Of a stretch of DNA of 10,596 bases, positions 1 to 7,092 are shown piece after piece (within the stretch, counting starts at the first letter, position 1; each line of letters begins with the position of its first letter). The DNA comes from Thermoproteus sp. UBA157 (GTDB taxonomy: Archaea > Thermoproteota > Thermoprotei > Thermoproteales > Thermoproteaceae), in assembly GCA_002497345.1 (NCBI GenBank), contig DANS01000015.1, positions 74,179-84,774 of the forward strand. The letters are read 5' to 3'. Both the position numbers and the translations under genes were made by a program. The notes beneath the pieces were generated by a model. It ran no database searches and was not told where the DNA came from. It worked only from the letters and a program-made list of their open reading frames with translations.

Positions 1-662
1 CCGTAGACGGAGACCAAGGCCTTGTTGACTGCTACCACGTAAACGCCCAGAGCGGGCCTCACGTAGCGCCCATATCTGCGGTAGATCTCAAGCATGATCT
101 TCACCAAGTCTATGGGGACGGCGAAGCCGATTCCTTGAGCTCCCGCTATTATGGCCGAGTTTACGCCGACGGCCTCCCCCTTGGCGTTCACGAGGGGCCC
201 GCCCGAATTTCCTGGGTTAATCGCTGCGTCGGTCTGTATTAGATATTCGAATACCCTATCGCCTACGCGAAGCGATCTCCCCACAGCGCTGACTATGCCC
301 AAAGTGGCCGTGGGCTTGTCCAGAAGGGCCAGGGGGTAGCCCATGGCCAACACGGGTTGTCCCACCTTGAGGCTTAAGGCGCTGCCGAGGGAAATCGGAG
401 GGGCCCGTAGCTCCGAGTACAACAACGCGAGATCTTCGGCGGGATCGGCGGCGATGACGACGCCCTCGGCTCTATCCCCCTCCGGGGTCACCAACGCCAC
501 CTCGCCAGCCGACGCGACGACGTGATACGCGGTTGCGAACACGCCGCCTCCTATCGAGAAGGCCGTGCCGAAGCCCAAATCGCCCTCGTATATATCCACG
601 TGCCTCGTGACGACGCCCACGACCGATGGGGATATCCTCTCCACCAAATCGCTGAAGTCCAT
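1..662 (-). CDS. HtrA/DegP-like trypsin-fold serine protease (S1C), partial
   Basis: Translating the minus strand gives a trypsin-fold protease that runs off the window edge after 220 codons. The complete catalytic triad is visible: His47 in TAYHVV, Asp77 in AEDLAL and Ser153 in NPGNSGGPL. The conserved IQTDAAINPGNSGG and GIGFAVPID blocks typical of HtrA/DegP proteases are present. The segment from about residue 200 (RPALGVYV) is probably the beginning of a PDZ domain that continues outside the window. There is no signal peptide or membrane segment at the start, so the enzyme is probably cytoplasmic, unlike bacterial DegP; a role in degrading or chaperoning damaged proteins is inferred from the family. 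I chose the ATG at 662 because a TATA-like TTTTAAG lies 24 bases before it. An in-frame ATG at 680 would add six residues (MPGAIT) and is possible, using the AT box at 697-706 instead. The gene is divergent from the aldo/keto reductase. Confidence 0.92.
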   Translation of the reverse strand, partial: MDFSDLVERISPSVVGVVTRHVDIYEGDLGFGTAFSIGGGVFATAYHVVASAGEVALVTPEGDRAEGVVIAADPAEDLALLYSELRAPPISLGSALSLKVGQPVLAMGYPLALLDKPTATLGIVSAVGRSLRVGDRVFEYLIQTDAAINPGNSGGPLVNAKGEAVGVNSAIIAGAQGIGFAVPIDLVKIMLEIYRRYGRYVRPALGVYVVAVNKALVSVY

Positions 663-682
663 CGTGATAGCCCCCGGCATTG

Positions 683-689
683 CTTAAAA
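683..689 (-). promoter_or_regulatory. TATA box of the HtrA-like protease gene
   Basis: TTTTAAG on the minus strand is centred 24 bases before the ATG at 662, which predicts a leaderless or nearly leaderless mRNA. If the ATG at 680 is used instead, the more distal AT box at 697-706 would be the better-placed promoter. Confidence 0.5.
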
Positions 690-697
690 GTGTTCCC

Positions 698-705
698 TTA
701 AATAT
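698..705 (+). promoter_or_regulatory. TATA box of the aldo/keto reductase gene
   Basis: TTAAATAT is centred about 21-22 bases before the ATG at 723. A GAGGT at 708-712 could act as a Shine-Dalgarno sequence if transcription started further upstream (for example from the CTTAAAAG at 683-690), with ten bases between it and the ATG. The box is nearly symmetric and could also be read on the minus strand by the protease gene. Confidence 0.5.
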
Positions 706-722
706 ATGAGGTAGATGACTTC

Positions 723-1532
723 ATGGAGAGGAAGTGCTTCAAGAACCTCGGTTGCATCTCGGCGCTGGGCATAGGAACTTCGGGGCTCGGCGGCGATTTG
801 TGGCGCGCCGATACGTCCAAGGACGAGCGGCACCTCGCGGTTTTGGCCAACGCGCTTGCCAACGGCTTATGGGTCATCGACACGTCTGAGATCTACGGAG
901 GAGGTCACGCCGAGGAGCTAGTGGGCAGGGCTCTGGCCGCGTTTGCCAAAAAGGAGAGGGAGGAGATAATAGTGACGACCAAGTTCTGGCCCGACGATGT
1001 GGACAAGATAACGGCCGCAGCGAGGGCCAGCGCTAAGAGGCTCGGCACATATATCGATATCTACATGCCGCACGGGCCTCTTCCGGATATATGCAAGGCC
1101 GTGAGGTATTTCGAGTCGCTAATAGACGAGGGGGTCATAAGGTTCTGGGGCTTGAGCAACGCCAATGTGGCGATGATCAAGGAGGCTAGGATATGCGCTA
1201 AGAAGTACGACATAGTTGCGATAGAGAACGTCTACAACCTCATCAACAGACTGGACGAATACGAGGGGCTGCTGTACGCCCAGAAGGAGGGGCTCTTGTA
1301 CTTAGCCGCTAGCCCCCTCGCCAGAGGGCTAGTGGTCGAGAACTTCAAGCTGAGGAGGGTTGCCGAGAAGATAGGTAAGACGCCCGTCCAGGTGGCTTTG
1401 AGGTGGCTCATGGAGAAGCCCAACGTGGTGCCCATACCGAGGACCACCAGACCGGACGGGGTTCTCGAATTCGCCGGCGCCTACGGCTGGAGACTCCCAG
1501 AACAATATATAAGAGAACTCGATTCAAGGTAA
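723..1532 (+). CDS. Aldo/keto reductase
   Basis: This 269-residue protein is a (beta/alpha)8-barrel NAD(P)H-dependent oxidoreductase of the aldo/keto reductase superfamily, which reduces aldehydes or ketones to alcohols or works in reverse. The catalytic tetrad is visible: Asp53 and Tyr58 in VIDTSEIYGGG, Lys87 in VTTKFWP and His117 in IYMPHGP. Further family blocks are GVIRFWGLSN (137-146), AIENVYNLINR (166-176), the substrate-loop-like AASPLARGLV (195-204) and the cofactor-phosphate region VVPIPRTTRP (235-244). The last has Arg240 where many members have Lys, which is a mild change. The length is short for the superfamily (often 280-330) but normal for archaeal members. The protein is cytoplasmic, with no signal or membrane segment. 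The physiological substrate cannot be read from sequence. It is transcribed in the same direction as the aldehyde ferredoxin oxidoreductase downstream but is separated from it by 127 AT-rich bases containing that gene's own promoter, so they are not clearly an operon. Confidence 0.93.
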   Translation: MERKCFKNLGCISALGIGTSGLGGDLWRADTSKDERHLAVLANALANGLWVIDTSEIYGGGHAEELVGRALAAFAKKEREEIIVTTKFWPDDVDKITAAARASAKRLGTYIDIYMPHGPLPDICKAVRYFESLIDEGVIRFWGLSNANVAMIKEARICAKKYDIVAIENVYNLINRLDEYEGLLYAQKEGLLYLAASPLARGLVVENFKLRRVAEKIGKTPVQVALRWLMEKPNVVPIPRTTRPDGVLEFAGAYGWRLPEQYIRELDSR

Positions 1533-1631
1533 TTTGATAACCTATTGTAATAATATTCATAAGTATTAAATATATTCAAAAAACTAGATCTATGCTATTT
1601 CCAACGAATAAGCAATTATCATCGTAGAAAT

Positions 1632-1640
1632 AATTTATTA
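1632..1640 (+). promoter_or_regulatory. TATA box of the aldehyde ferredoxin oxidoreductase gene
   Basis: AATTTATTA is centred 24 bases before the ATG at 1660, in an AT-rich intergenic stretch (1533-1659) that otherwise holds nothing I recognise and no clear T-run terminator for the upstream gene. The position predicts transcription to begin at or beside the ATG. It argues against the longer GTG start at 1648, which would lie only 12 bases from the box. Confidence 0.6.
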
Positions 1641-1659
1641 TCGTATTGTGGTTCTAGTT

Positions 1660-3456
1660 ATGTTGTTGAAAGTAGATCTATCCAAGCGCGCTTGGGCAAC
1701 AGAGCCTGTATCCTTCAAGAGGTTCCTCGGAGGAAGGGGTCTGGGATCTTGGCTTCTGTATAAGCTCGGCGGCTTCAGGGCCGATCCGCTCTCGCCCGAG
1801 AACCCGCTCATCATAGCCTCCGGCCCCTTCGGAGGCACCAGAATCCCCATGGCCACGAGGGCCTATGCAGTATTTAGATCGCCCCTCACTGGGATATTCG
1901 GCGGCTCCAACGTGGGGGGGACCCTCGGCGCAGTTATGAGATACGCCGGCGTCGACGCCCTTACAATAGTGGGGAGAGCAGATAAGCCCACGTACTTGCT
2001 GATAGCAGATGGCAAGGTCGAGTTCAAGGACGCCTCGCATTTGTGGGGGCTGGACGCGATAGAGACCGAAAGAGAGCTGAAGAGGGAACACGGCAGGGGG
2101 GCCGCGGTCTTAGCCATAGGCCCAGCCGGCGAGAACTTAGTCAAGTTCGCCTCGATAAACCACGAATACTGGCGCCAGTTCGGCAGAACCGGCGGCGGCG
2201 CCGTGATGGGCTCGAAGAAGCTCAAGGCGATAGTTTTCGTGGCCGACAAGAGGGAGGTGAATGTCGCAATGCCGGAGCGACTTGAGGCGTGGCTGCGCGA
2301 GTTCATGCCGGTATTCATCAAGAAGGCCGCCCCCTATAGGGAAGGGGGGACTTTGAGGCTCGTGGATTTGGGCAACCAGATGGGCTTCTTCCCCGCCTAC
2401 TACTGGACTCGGCTAACGCTCGACGGCTGGGAAGCCCTTTCTTGGGCCAGGAAGATCGAGCCGGAGTACTTCTTGGGGCCCGAGGCTTGCCTCTACTGTC
2501 CCGCTGCCTGCCACCGCCCTGTTAAAAGCGCTAAGCTGGGCGTGGTCGTCGACTTGGAGTACGAGACCGTCTACGCAGTGGGCGGCCTCGCGGCGGTTAA
2601 GGACGTAGACGCGATCATCGAGATAAACGATATAGCCGATAGGCTCGGAATGGACACCATCTCCTTGGGCAACGTCTTGGCCTTCGCCGTCGCGGCCTCT
2701 AAGGCCGGGAAACTCGGCGTTAAGCTCGAGTGGGGCGATGGGGATGCGCTGGCAGTGCTCGCTAAGGACATCGCCTACAGGCGGGGTATCGGCGATATCT
2801 TGGCCGAGGGGGTGAGGAGAGCCGCTGAGCGCTTGGGCGCGCCCGAGATGGCGATCCACGTCAAGGGGCTGGAGCCAGCCGGCTACGACCCGCGGGTCCT
2901 GAAGGGCATGGCCCTCAACAACGCCATAGGCTATAGAGGCGCGGACCACTTGGCGACGATGGCCTACGCCATAGACATAGCGGGAAGAGCCGGCGGCGCC
3001 GACAGCTTAGGACCTGAGAAGGTCCAAGCGATCGTCCATATGGAGGAGGTCGCCGCCGTCATGGACTCGCTCGTGCTCTGCAAGTTTGGGAGGGATGCAT
3101 ACGACGCGTACCCCGGCGGGAAGTTCTACGAAACCATGGCCCAACTCTTGACCTGGACCACCGGCGAGGAGTGGAAGCCGGAGGAGGTGAAGGAAATCGG
3201 CGAGAGGATAGTTCTGCTGGACAGAATCCTAAACGTCGAGATGGGGGTCGACGCGGGGCAGGACGACCTCCCGCCAGCCTTGAAGAGGCCCGTCCGCCTC
3301 GAGGACAAGGAGAAGAGGATAGACGAAGGGGAGCTGAAGCGCGCATTGCGCCTCTATTACGAGCTGAGGGGCTGGGACGACAGAGGCGTGCCCCGGAGGG
3401 AGATCGTGGAGAAGCTGTTGCCGGAGATTGCGCCTAAATTTAGTCTAAAAGAATAA
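1660..3456 (+). CDS. Aldehyde:ferredoxin oxidoreductase family protein (tungstopterin enzyme)
   Basis: The 598-residue protein belongs to the tungsten-dependent aldehyde:ferredoxin oxidoreductase family, which oxidises aldehydes to acids and passes electrons to ferredoxin through one [4Fe-4S] cluster and a bis-pterin metal site. The cluster ligands are visible as C277-x2-C280-x3-C284 plus C474. Family blocks include the pterin-binding N-terminal half (GGRGLGSWLLY at 24-34; IASGPFGGTRIP at 52-63), RTGGGAVMGSKKLKAI (176-191), the conserved Glu302 in LEYETVYA, and AIGYRGADHL (422-431) with His430. Glu302 and His430 appear to match the active-site Glu and His known from Pyrococcus AOR. The length fits AOR (about 605 residues) and FOR better than the longer GAPOR. 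Specific substrate (general aldehydes, formaldehyde, glyceraldehyde-3-phosphate) cannot be decided from these motifs. A GTG at 1648 would add four residues; the ATG is preferred because of TATA spacing. The protein is cytoplasmic. Its stop codon directly adjoins the aconitase promoter. Confidence 0.93.
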   Translation: MLLKVDLSKRAWATEPVSFKRFLGGRGLGSWLLYKLGGFRADPLSPENPLIIASGPFGGTRIPMATRAYAVFRSPLTGIFGGSNVGGTLGAVMRYAGVDALTIVGRADKPTYLLIADGKVEFKDASHLWGLDAIETERELKREHGRGAAVLAIGPAGENLVKFASINHEYWRQFGRTGGGAVMGSKKLKAIVFVADKREVNVAMPERLEAWLREFMPVFIKKAAPYREGGTLRLVDLGNQMGFFPAYYWTRLTLDGWEALSWARKIEPEYFLGPEACLYCPAACHRPVKSAKLGVVVDLEYETVYAVGGLAAVKDVDAIIEINDIADRLGMDTISLGNVLAFAVAASKAGKLGVKLEWGDGDALAVLAKDIAYRRGIGDILAEGVRRAAERLGAPEMAIHVKGLEPAGYDPRVLKGMALNNAIGYRGADHLATMAYAIDIAGRAGGADSLGPEKVQAIVHMEEVAAVMDSLVLCKFGRDAYDAYPGGKFYETMAQLLTWTTGEEWKPEEVKEIGERIVLLDRILNVEMGVDAGQDDLPPALKRPVRLEDKEKRIDEGELKRALRLYYELRGWDDRGVPRREIVEKLLPEIAPKFSLKE

Positions 3457-3463
3457 TTAAATA
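3457..3463 (+). promoter_or_regulatory. TATA box of acnA
   Basis: TTAAATA begins immediately after the TAA stop (3454-3456) of the upstream oxidoreductase gene and is centred 23 bases before the acnA ATG. A leaderless acnA mRNA is predicted. The upstream promoter part (BRE region) would lie inside the last codons of the oxidoreductase gene. Confidence 0.6.
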
Positions 3464-3482
3464 GTGGACCGGCGTGTAGTAT

Positions 3483-6119
3483 ATGCCATACGCCAAGGCC
3501 GAGGCCAAGCTCTCGGTGGGGGCGCGCTCCTATAAGATATACAAGCTCAAGGCCCTCGAGGCGGAGGGCTACGACGTCGAGAGGTTGCCATACAGCATAC
3601 GGGTCCTTCTCGAGAACGTCCTCAGGAATTTCGACGGGAGGGACATCAACGAGGAGCACCTCGAGACTCTAGCCCGTTGGAACCCCAAGAATCCCGAGGG
3701 CGAGGTGGCGCTGAAGGTCACGAGGGTCGTGATGCAGGACTACACGGGCGTGCCGGCGGTGGTCGATCTGGCAACCATGAGGGACATAGCCGTCAAGTCC
3801 GGCGCTGATCCCAAGGTGATAAACCCGAGAGTCCCCGTCGACCTAATCATCGACCACTCGGTGCAAGTGGACTACTGGGCTTCCCCGCAAGCGCTCTCCA
3901 TGAACATACGCCTGGAGATCGAGAGGAACAAGGAGAGGTACATCTTCCTCAAGTGGGCCCAGAACGCCTTTAAGAACTTCAGGGTCTTCCCGCCGGGCAC
4001 GGGCATAATACACCAGGTAAACCTCGAGTACTTGGCCAAGGTGGTCTGGACCGAGGGGGATACGGCCTTCTTCGAGACGCTCGTCGGCATGGACAGCCAC
4101 ACCACGATGATAAACGGGTTGGGCGTGGTGGGCTGGGGCGTCGGAGGCGTGGAGGCCGAGGCCGCCATGTTGGGCGAGCCCATCACCATCAGAGTGCCGA
4201 GGGTTATCGGCGTGAGGCTATACGGCGAACCGAGGCCCGGCGTGACCGCCACGGACATAGTCTTGTCGATCACGGAGACCCTCAGGAAGGTCAACGTCGT
4301 GGACGCCTTCGTGGAGTTCTTCGGCGAGGGGGTGCGTAAACTCTCGGTGCCCGACAGGGCCACCATAGCCAACATGGCGCCGGAATACGGCTCAACGGTC
4401 GGCCTCTTCCCCGTCGACGGCAATACGCTCGACTACCTCGCCGCCACGGGGAGGCCCGAGGACTTGGTGGCGTTGGTCAAGAGGTATTACGAGGAGCAAG
4501 GGGTCTTCGGCGGCGTTGAGGGGGCGGAATACAGCCAAGTAGTCGACTTCGATCTGTCCGCAGTCGAGCCCTCCGCGGCGGGGCCCACCTTGCCGTGGCA
4601 GAGGAGGGGGCTCTCCGACGTGCCCAAGAGCTTCATGGAGTTCTTGGTCCAGAGGAAAAGGCGCGACAAGAGGAAGGCCGTCGAGATAGAAATCGGCGGG
4701 AGGAGGGTCGAGTTCGGCGACGGCGACGTGGCGATAGCCGCGATAACCAGCTGCACCAACACGTCGAACCCGTACCTCTTGGTCGCGGCGGGCTTAGTCG
4801 CGAAGAAGGCCGTCGAGGCGGGCCTGGAGGTTCCGCCCTACGTAAAGACCAGCTTCGCCCCCGGCTCCCGGGCGGTGGAGGAGATATTGAGGAGGGCCGG
4901 GTTGCTCGAGTATCTGGAGAAGCTGGGATTCCACGTCGTGGCCTACGGCTGCACCACGTGTATAGGCAACTCGGGTCCTCTGCCCGACCCAGTGGCCAAG
5001 GCCATAAGGGAAGACGACATATTGGCCGCGGCGGTCTTGTCGGGCAATAGGAACTTCGAGGGGAGGGTGCACCCCGACATAAGGGCGGCCTACCTCGCGT
5101 CGCCGCCGTTGGTCGTGGCCTATGCCCTCGCCGGCTCCGTCATGAAGGACTTGTCGAGGGAGCCGGTCGGCTACGGAAGGGACGGGAAGCCGGTGTATCT
5201 AAGGGATATCTGGCCCAGCCCCGAGGAGGTGAACGAGGTCTTGTCGAGGGCGATGGACCCCAAGATATATGTGGAGAAGTACTCCAAGATAGGGGAGCTG
5301 GTCCCCGAGTGGAACGAGCTCAAGGCGCCTACCGGCGATCTCTACCCGTGGAGGCCCGACGATACCTACATACAGCCCTCCCCGCTCTTCGAGGGCAAGC
5401 CGACGACGGGCGATATAATCAACGCCAGGCCTCTGCTCATACTAGGCGACAGCATAACCACCGACCACATATCGCCGGCCGGCTCCATACCCAAGGACAG
5501 CCCCGCGGGCAAATTCCTGGAGTCCTTAGGGGTTAAGCCCAAGGACTTCAACACCTTTGGCGCTAGGAGGGGCAACTGGATGGTCATGGTCAGGGGGACC
5601 TTCTGGAGCAAGGGCTACACCAACAAGATGGGCGGAGGGCTCGAGGGAGGATACACCATAAAGTACCCCGAGGGCGTCAAGATGACGGTCTTCGAGGCCG
5701 CCGAGAGGTACAAACAGGAGGGCGTGCCGCTTGTAATACTGGCCGGGAAGACCTACGGCGCAGGCTCCAGCAGGGACTGGGCCGCTAAGGGGCCGAAGCT
5801 CTTGGGCATAAAGGCGGTTATAGCGGAGAGCTTCGAGAGGATACACCGCTCGAACCTAACGATGGTCGGCATCGTGCCGATTCAACTACCGCCCGGCGTG
5901 ACCGTCGACGGCTTGAGGCTGGACGGATCTGAGACAATAGACGTGGTCGGCCTGGAGAATCTGGCGCCAGGCAAGGAGGTCGTCGTGAGGATACACAGAA
6001 AGGATGGGAAAATCGACGAGATAAAGGCCAAGGCCGCCGTCTACACCTGGGCGGAGGTCGAGTACATAAAACATGGGGGAATACTGCCCTACGTTCTCAA
6101 GAAGTTGTTGCAACGCTAG
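3483..6119 (+). CDS. acnA: Aconitate hydratase (AcnA/IRP1-type aconitase)
   Basis: This enzyme isomerises citrate and isocitrate via cis-aconitate in the citric acid cycle (oxidative or reductive direction), using a [4Fe-4S] cluster. The 878-residue length and domain order match the AcnA/IRP1 branch. The three cluster cysteines are C424 in SCTNTSNP and C490/C493 in GCTTCIGNSGP. Other blocks are IDHSVQVD (123-130), VGMDSHTT (201-208), LSGNRNFEGRVHPD (519-532), GDSITTDHISPAGSI (655-669, start of the swivelling domain 4) and YGAGSSRDWAAKG (758-770, substrate-binding Ser/Arg). All expected residues appear intact and the frame is uninterrupted. It is preceded by its own TATA box only 26 bases after the oxidoreductase gene, so it can be transcribed alone or by read-through. 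Its TAG stop overlaps the stop of the convergent HepT gene in a shared CTAG. The protein is cytoplasmic. Confidence 0.97.
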   Translation: MPYAKAEAKLSVGARSYKIYKLKALEAEGYDVERLPYSIRVLLENVLRNFDGRDINEEHLETLARWNPKNPEGEVALKVTRVVMQDYTGVPAVVDLATMRDIAVKSGADPKVINPRVPVDLIIDHSVQVDYWASPQALSMNIRLEIERNKERYIFLKWAQNAFKNFRVFPPGTGIIHQVNLEYLAKVVWTEGDTAFFETLVGMDSHTTMINGLGVVGWGVGGVEAEAAMLGEPITIRVPRVIGVRLYGEPRPGVTATDIVLSITETLRKVNVVDAFVEFFGEGVRKLSVPDRATIANMAPEYGSTVGLFPVDGNTLDYLAATGRPEDLVALVKRYYEEQGVFGGVEGAEYSQVVDFDLSAVEPSAAGPTLPWQRRGLSDVPKSFMEFLVQRKRRDKRKAVEIEIGGRRVEFGDGDVAIAAITSCTNTSNPYLLVAAGLVAKKAVEAGLEVPPYVKTSFAPGSRAVEEILRRAGLLEYLEKLGFHVVAYGCTTCIGNSGPLPDPVAKAIREDDILAAAVLSGNRNFEGRVHPDIRAAYLASPPLVVAYALAGSVMKDLSREPVGYGRDGKPVYLRDIWPSPEEVNEVLSRAMDPKIYVEKYSKIGELVPEWNELKAPTGDLYPWRPDDTYIQPSPLFEGKPTTGDIINARPLLILGDSITTDHISPAGSIPKDSPAGKFLESLGVKPKDFNTFGARRGNWMVMVRGTFWSKGYTNKMGGGLEGGYTIKYPEGVKMTVFEAAERYKQEGVPLVILAGKTYGAGSSRDWAAKGPKLLGIKAVIAESFERIHRSNLTMVGIVPIQLPPGVTVDGLRLDGSETIDVVGLENLAPGKEVVVRIHRKDGKIDEIKAKAAVYTWAEVEYIKHGGILPYVLKKLLQR

Positions 6120-6517
6120 GGGTCTTCGAAGACTTTGGCTATCTTCCTCGCGAGCTCCACGACTTTTTTATACTCCCCACGGGCCAAGATCCTCCTGACG
6201 ACCTCCACGTCGACCGCGGCGTATTGATGCACGGCGATGTTCCTAAAGGCCACGACTGCCTTATAGAGCCTCAGATCCTCGTCGTCTATAAGGCCTATCA
6301 GACGTAACTTCTCGCCGGCATCTACATATCCGCTCACCTCGAGCCCCCTTAAGGCCGCCGCCCTCTGCGCCAGATCTATCAAGGCTTGGGCTTGGGTTTG
6401 TAGGAGATACACAGCCGAGAAATAGGCCTTGAAGTCGCCTAGCTCCTCCGGCTTTATCTCGTTGAGCAAGACGCTCCTCTCCTCGACTATCTTCAGAAGC
6501 CTCCTCACAACGGCCAT
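6116..6517 (-). CDS. hepT: HepT-like HEPN-domain toxin of a HepT/MntA module (DUF86)
   Basis: This 133-residue, mostly helical protein carries the HEPN ribonuclease-type motif R-x4-H as R92-NIAV-H97, extended to the full RX4HXY form by Tyr99 (RNIAVHQY). In characterised HepT/MntA pairs the HEPN protein is an RNase toxin, and the partner nucleotidyltransferase inactivates it by adding AMP to the tyrosine of RX4HXY; both required elements are visible here. It is the second gene of a two-gene unit: its ATG lies inside the end of the nucleotidyltransferase gene (13-base overlap, different frame), so translation is probably coupled. The last codons are convergent with aconitase and the two TAG stops share CTAG. 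Lys/Arg/Glu-rich helices at 1-20 and 103-130 flank the motif, as is usual for the four-helix HEPN fold. No signal or membrane segment is seen. Toxicity in this organism is inferred from the family, not shown. Confidence 0.88.
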   Translation of the reverse strand: MAVVRRLLKIVEERSVLLNEIKPEELGDFKAYFSAVYLLQTQAQALIDLAQRAAALRGLEVSGYVDAGEKLRLIGLIDDEDLRLYKAVVAFRNIAVHQYAAVDVEVVRRILARGEYKKVVELARKIAKVFEDP

Positions 6518-6876
6518 GGAGGCTCCTCCAAGCCGAGCTTCTTAGCGCTTATGAAGAAATCCACGCAAGGGTTTTGAAGCTTAAACCTTATGTCTAGATA
6601 TCTCTCCACATCTCTGACATATATGGGCTTCCTCCGGAGGATCTCCATGAGGAGATGGCAGGGAAGTCTGTAGTTGAGAGGCACCAGGTCCACGTCCTCC
6701 TCCCTCGTGCCCAGGAACTTGGCCAGCGCGGCGAGGAGATCCGCGTATTTCCCCACGTCGTTCAGCCAAACCGCGATATCCCAATCGCCCTTGATCTTCG
6801 TGCCGCCAGCCCTAGAGCCGAAAAGCACGGCAAACTCCACGTCGAAATCGCGCCAGGGGAAGCCATCGAGCTCCAC
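6505..6876 (-). CDS. mntA: MntA-like minimal nucleotidyltransferase antitoxin
   Basis: The 123-residue protein is a minimal DNA-polymerase-beta-fold nucleotidyltransferase. The signature is VLFGSRAGG...KGDWDIAV: Gly20-Ser21, nine residues, then Asp31-x-Asp33, with a likely third carboxylate at Asp63 in EEDVDLVPLN. This GSx9DxD spacing falls in the range for MNT proteins paired with HEPN partners. In such pairs the enzyme modifies the HEPN toxin with AMP and neutralises it. The start is a GTG at 6876, read in frame with the motif. A nearby ATG (6876-6878) is out of frame. The GTG lies 22 bases from a TTTAAAT box, consistent with a leaderless mRNA. It precedes and overlaps hepT by 13 bases, so the two form one transcription unit. 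All catalytic residues look intact, suggesting an active antitoxin; the assignment of antitoxin role rests on pairing with HepT. Confidence 0.86.
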   Translation of the reverse strand: MELDGFPWRDFDVEFAVLFGSRAGGTKIKGDWDIAVWLNDVGKYADLLAALAKFLGTREEDVDLVPLNYRLPCHLLMEILRRKPIYVRDVERYLDIRFKLQNPCVDFFISAKKLGLEEPPWPL

Positions 6877-6894
6877 ATAGCTATAGAGCCGAGG

Positions 6895-6901
6895 ATTTAA
6901 A
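6895..6901 (-). promoter_or_regulatory. TATA box of the mntA-hepT unit
   Basis: TTTAAAT on the minus strand is centred 22 bases before the GTG start of mntA. This supports that start and a leaderless transcript carrying both genes. Confidence 0.55.
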
Positions 6902-6924
6902 CTCTCGACCGTCCAGCGCCTCCA

Positions 6925-7062
6925 TCACCGCGATATGATCGCGATGAGCAAGGCGCCCTCGCGATTATACAGCTCGACGATTCCGTCGTAGGTCGAGACG
7001 GCCGTCTTATCGCCGTCGGCGGATACGCGCTTGTTGGTCGAGCAGCTCCTCATGTCCAGCTG
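6925..7062 (-). pseudogene. C-terminal remnant of a beta-propeller (PQQ/WD40-like) protein
   Basis: The minus-strand frame ending with TGA at 6925-6927 shows strong coding bias: 39 of the 45 sense codons between 7062 and 6928 end in G or C, and arginine and lysine are encoded as in neighbouring genes. The translation includes SADGDKTAVSTYDG followed by VELYNREGALL, the pattern of a beta-propeller blade (small-residue/Asp-Gly turn, strand, Thr-x-Asp-Gly, strand, Asn-Arg-Glu-Gly turn). Upstream of about 7062 codon bias disappears and the frame closes at a TGA near 7115, so the rest of the gene appears lost. The only candidates for a start are an ATG at 7053 (42 aa) and a TTG at 7107 (60 aa), neither with a TATA box at the usual distance. 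A real 42-residue protein cannot be excluded, but a broken gene end is more likely. The opposite-strand frame over the same bases lacks this bias. Confidence 0.45.
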
Positions 7063-7092
7063 GACAACGCCTACACCATCTGTCCCCGTTGA

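Noticed and set aside
1533..1631. AT-rich intergenic stretch with short repeats
   Set aside because: It is mostly A/T with weak inverted repeats (for example around AATATTCATAAGTATT) expected from composition; no C/D box pair, T-run or small frame stands out.
6901..7092. Extension of the possible transposase frame upstream through the TGA at 7090
   Set aside because: The opposite strand shows clear coding bias and a propeller-like pattern over these bases, so the plus-strand reading here is probably a shadow.
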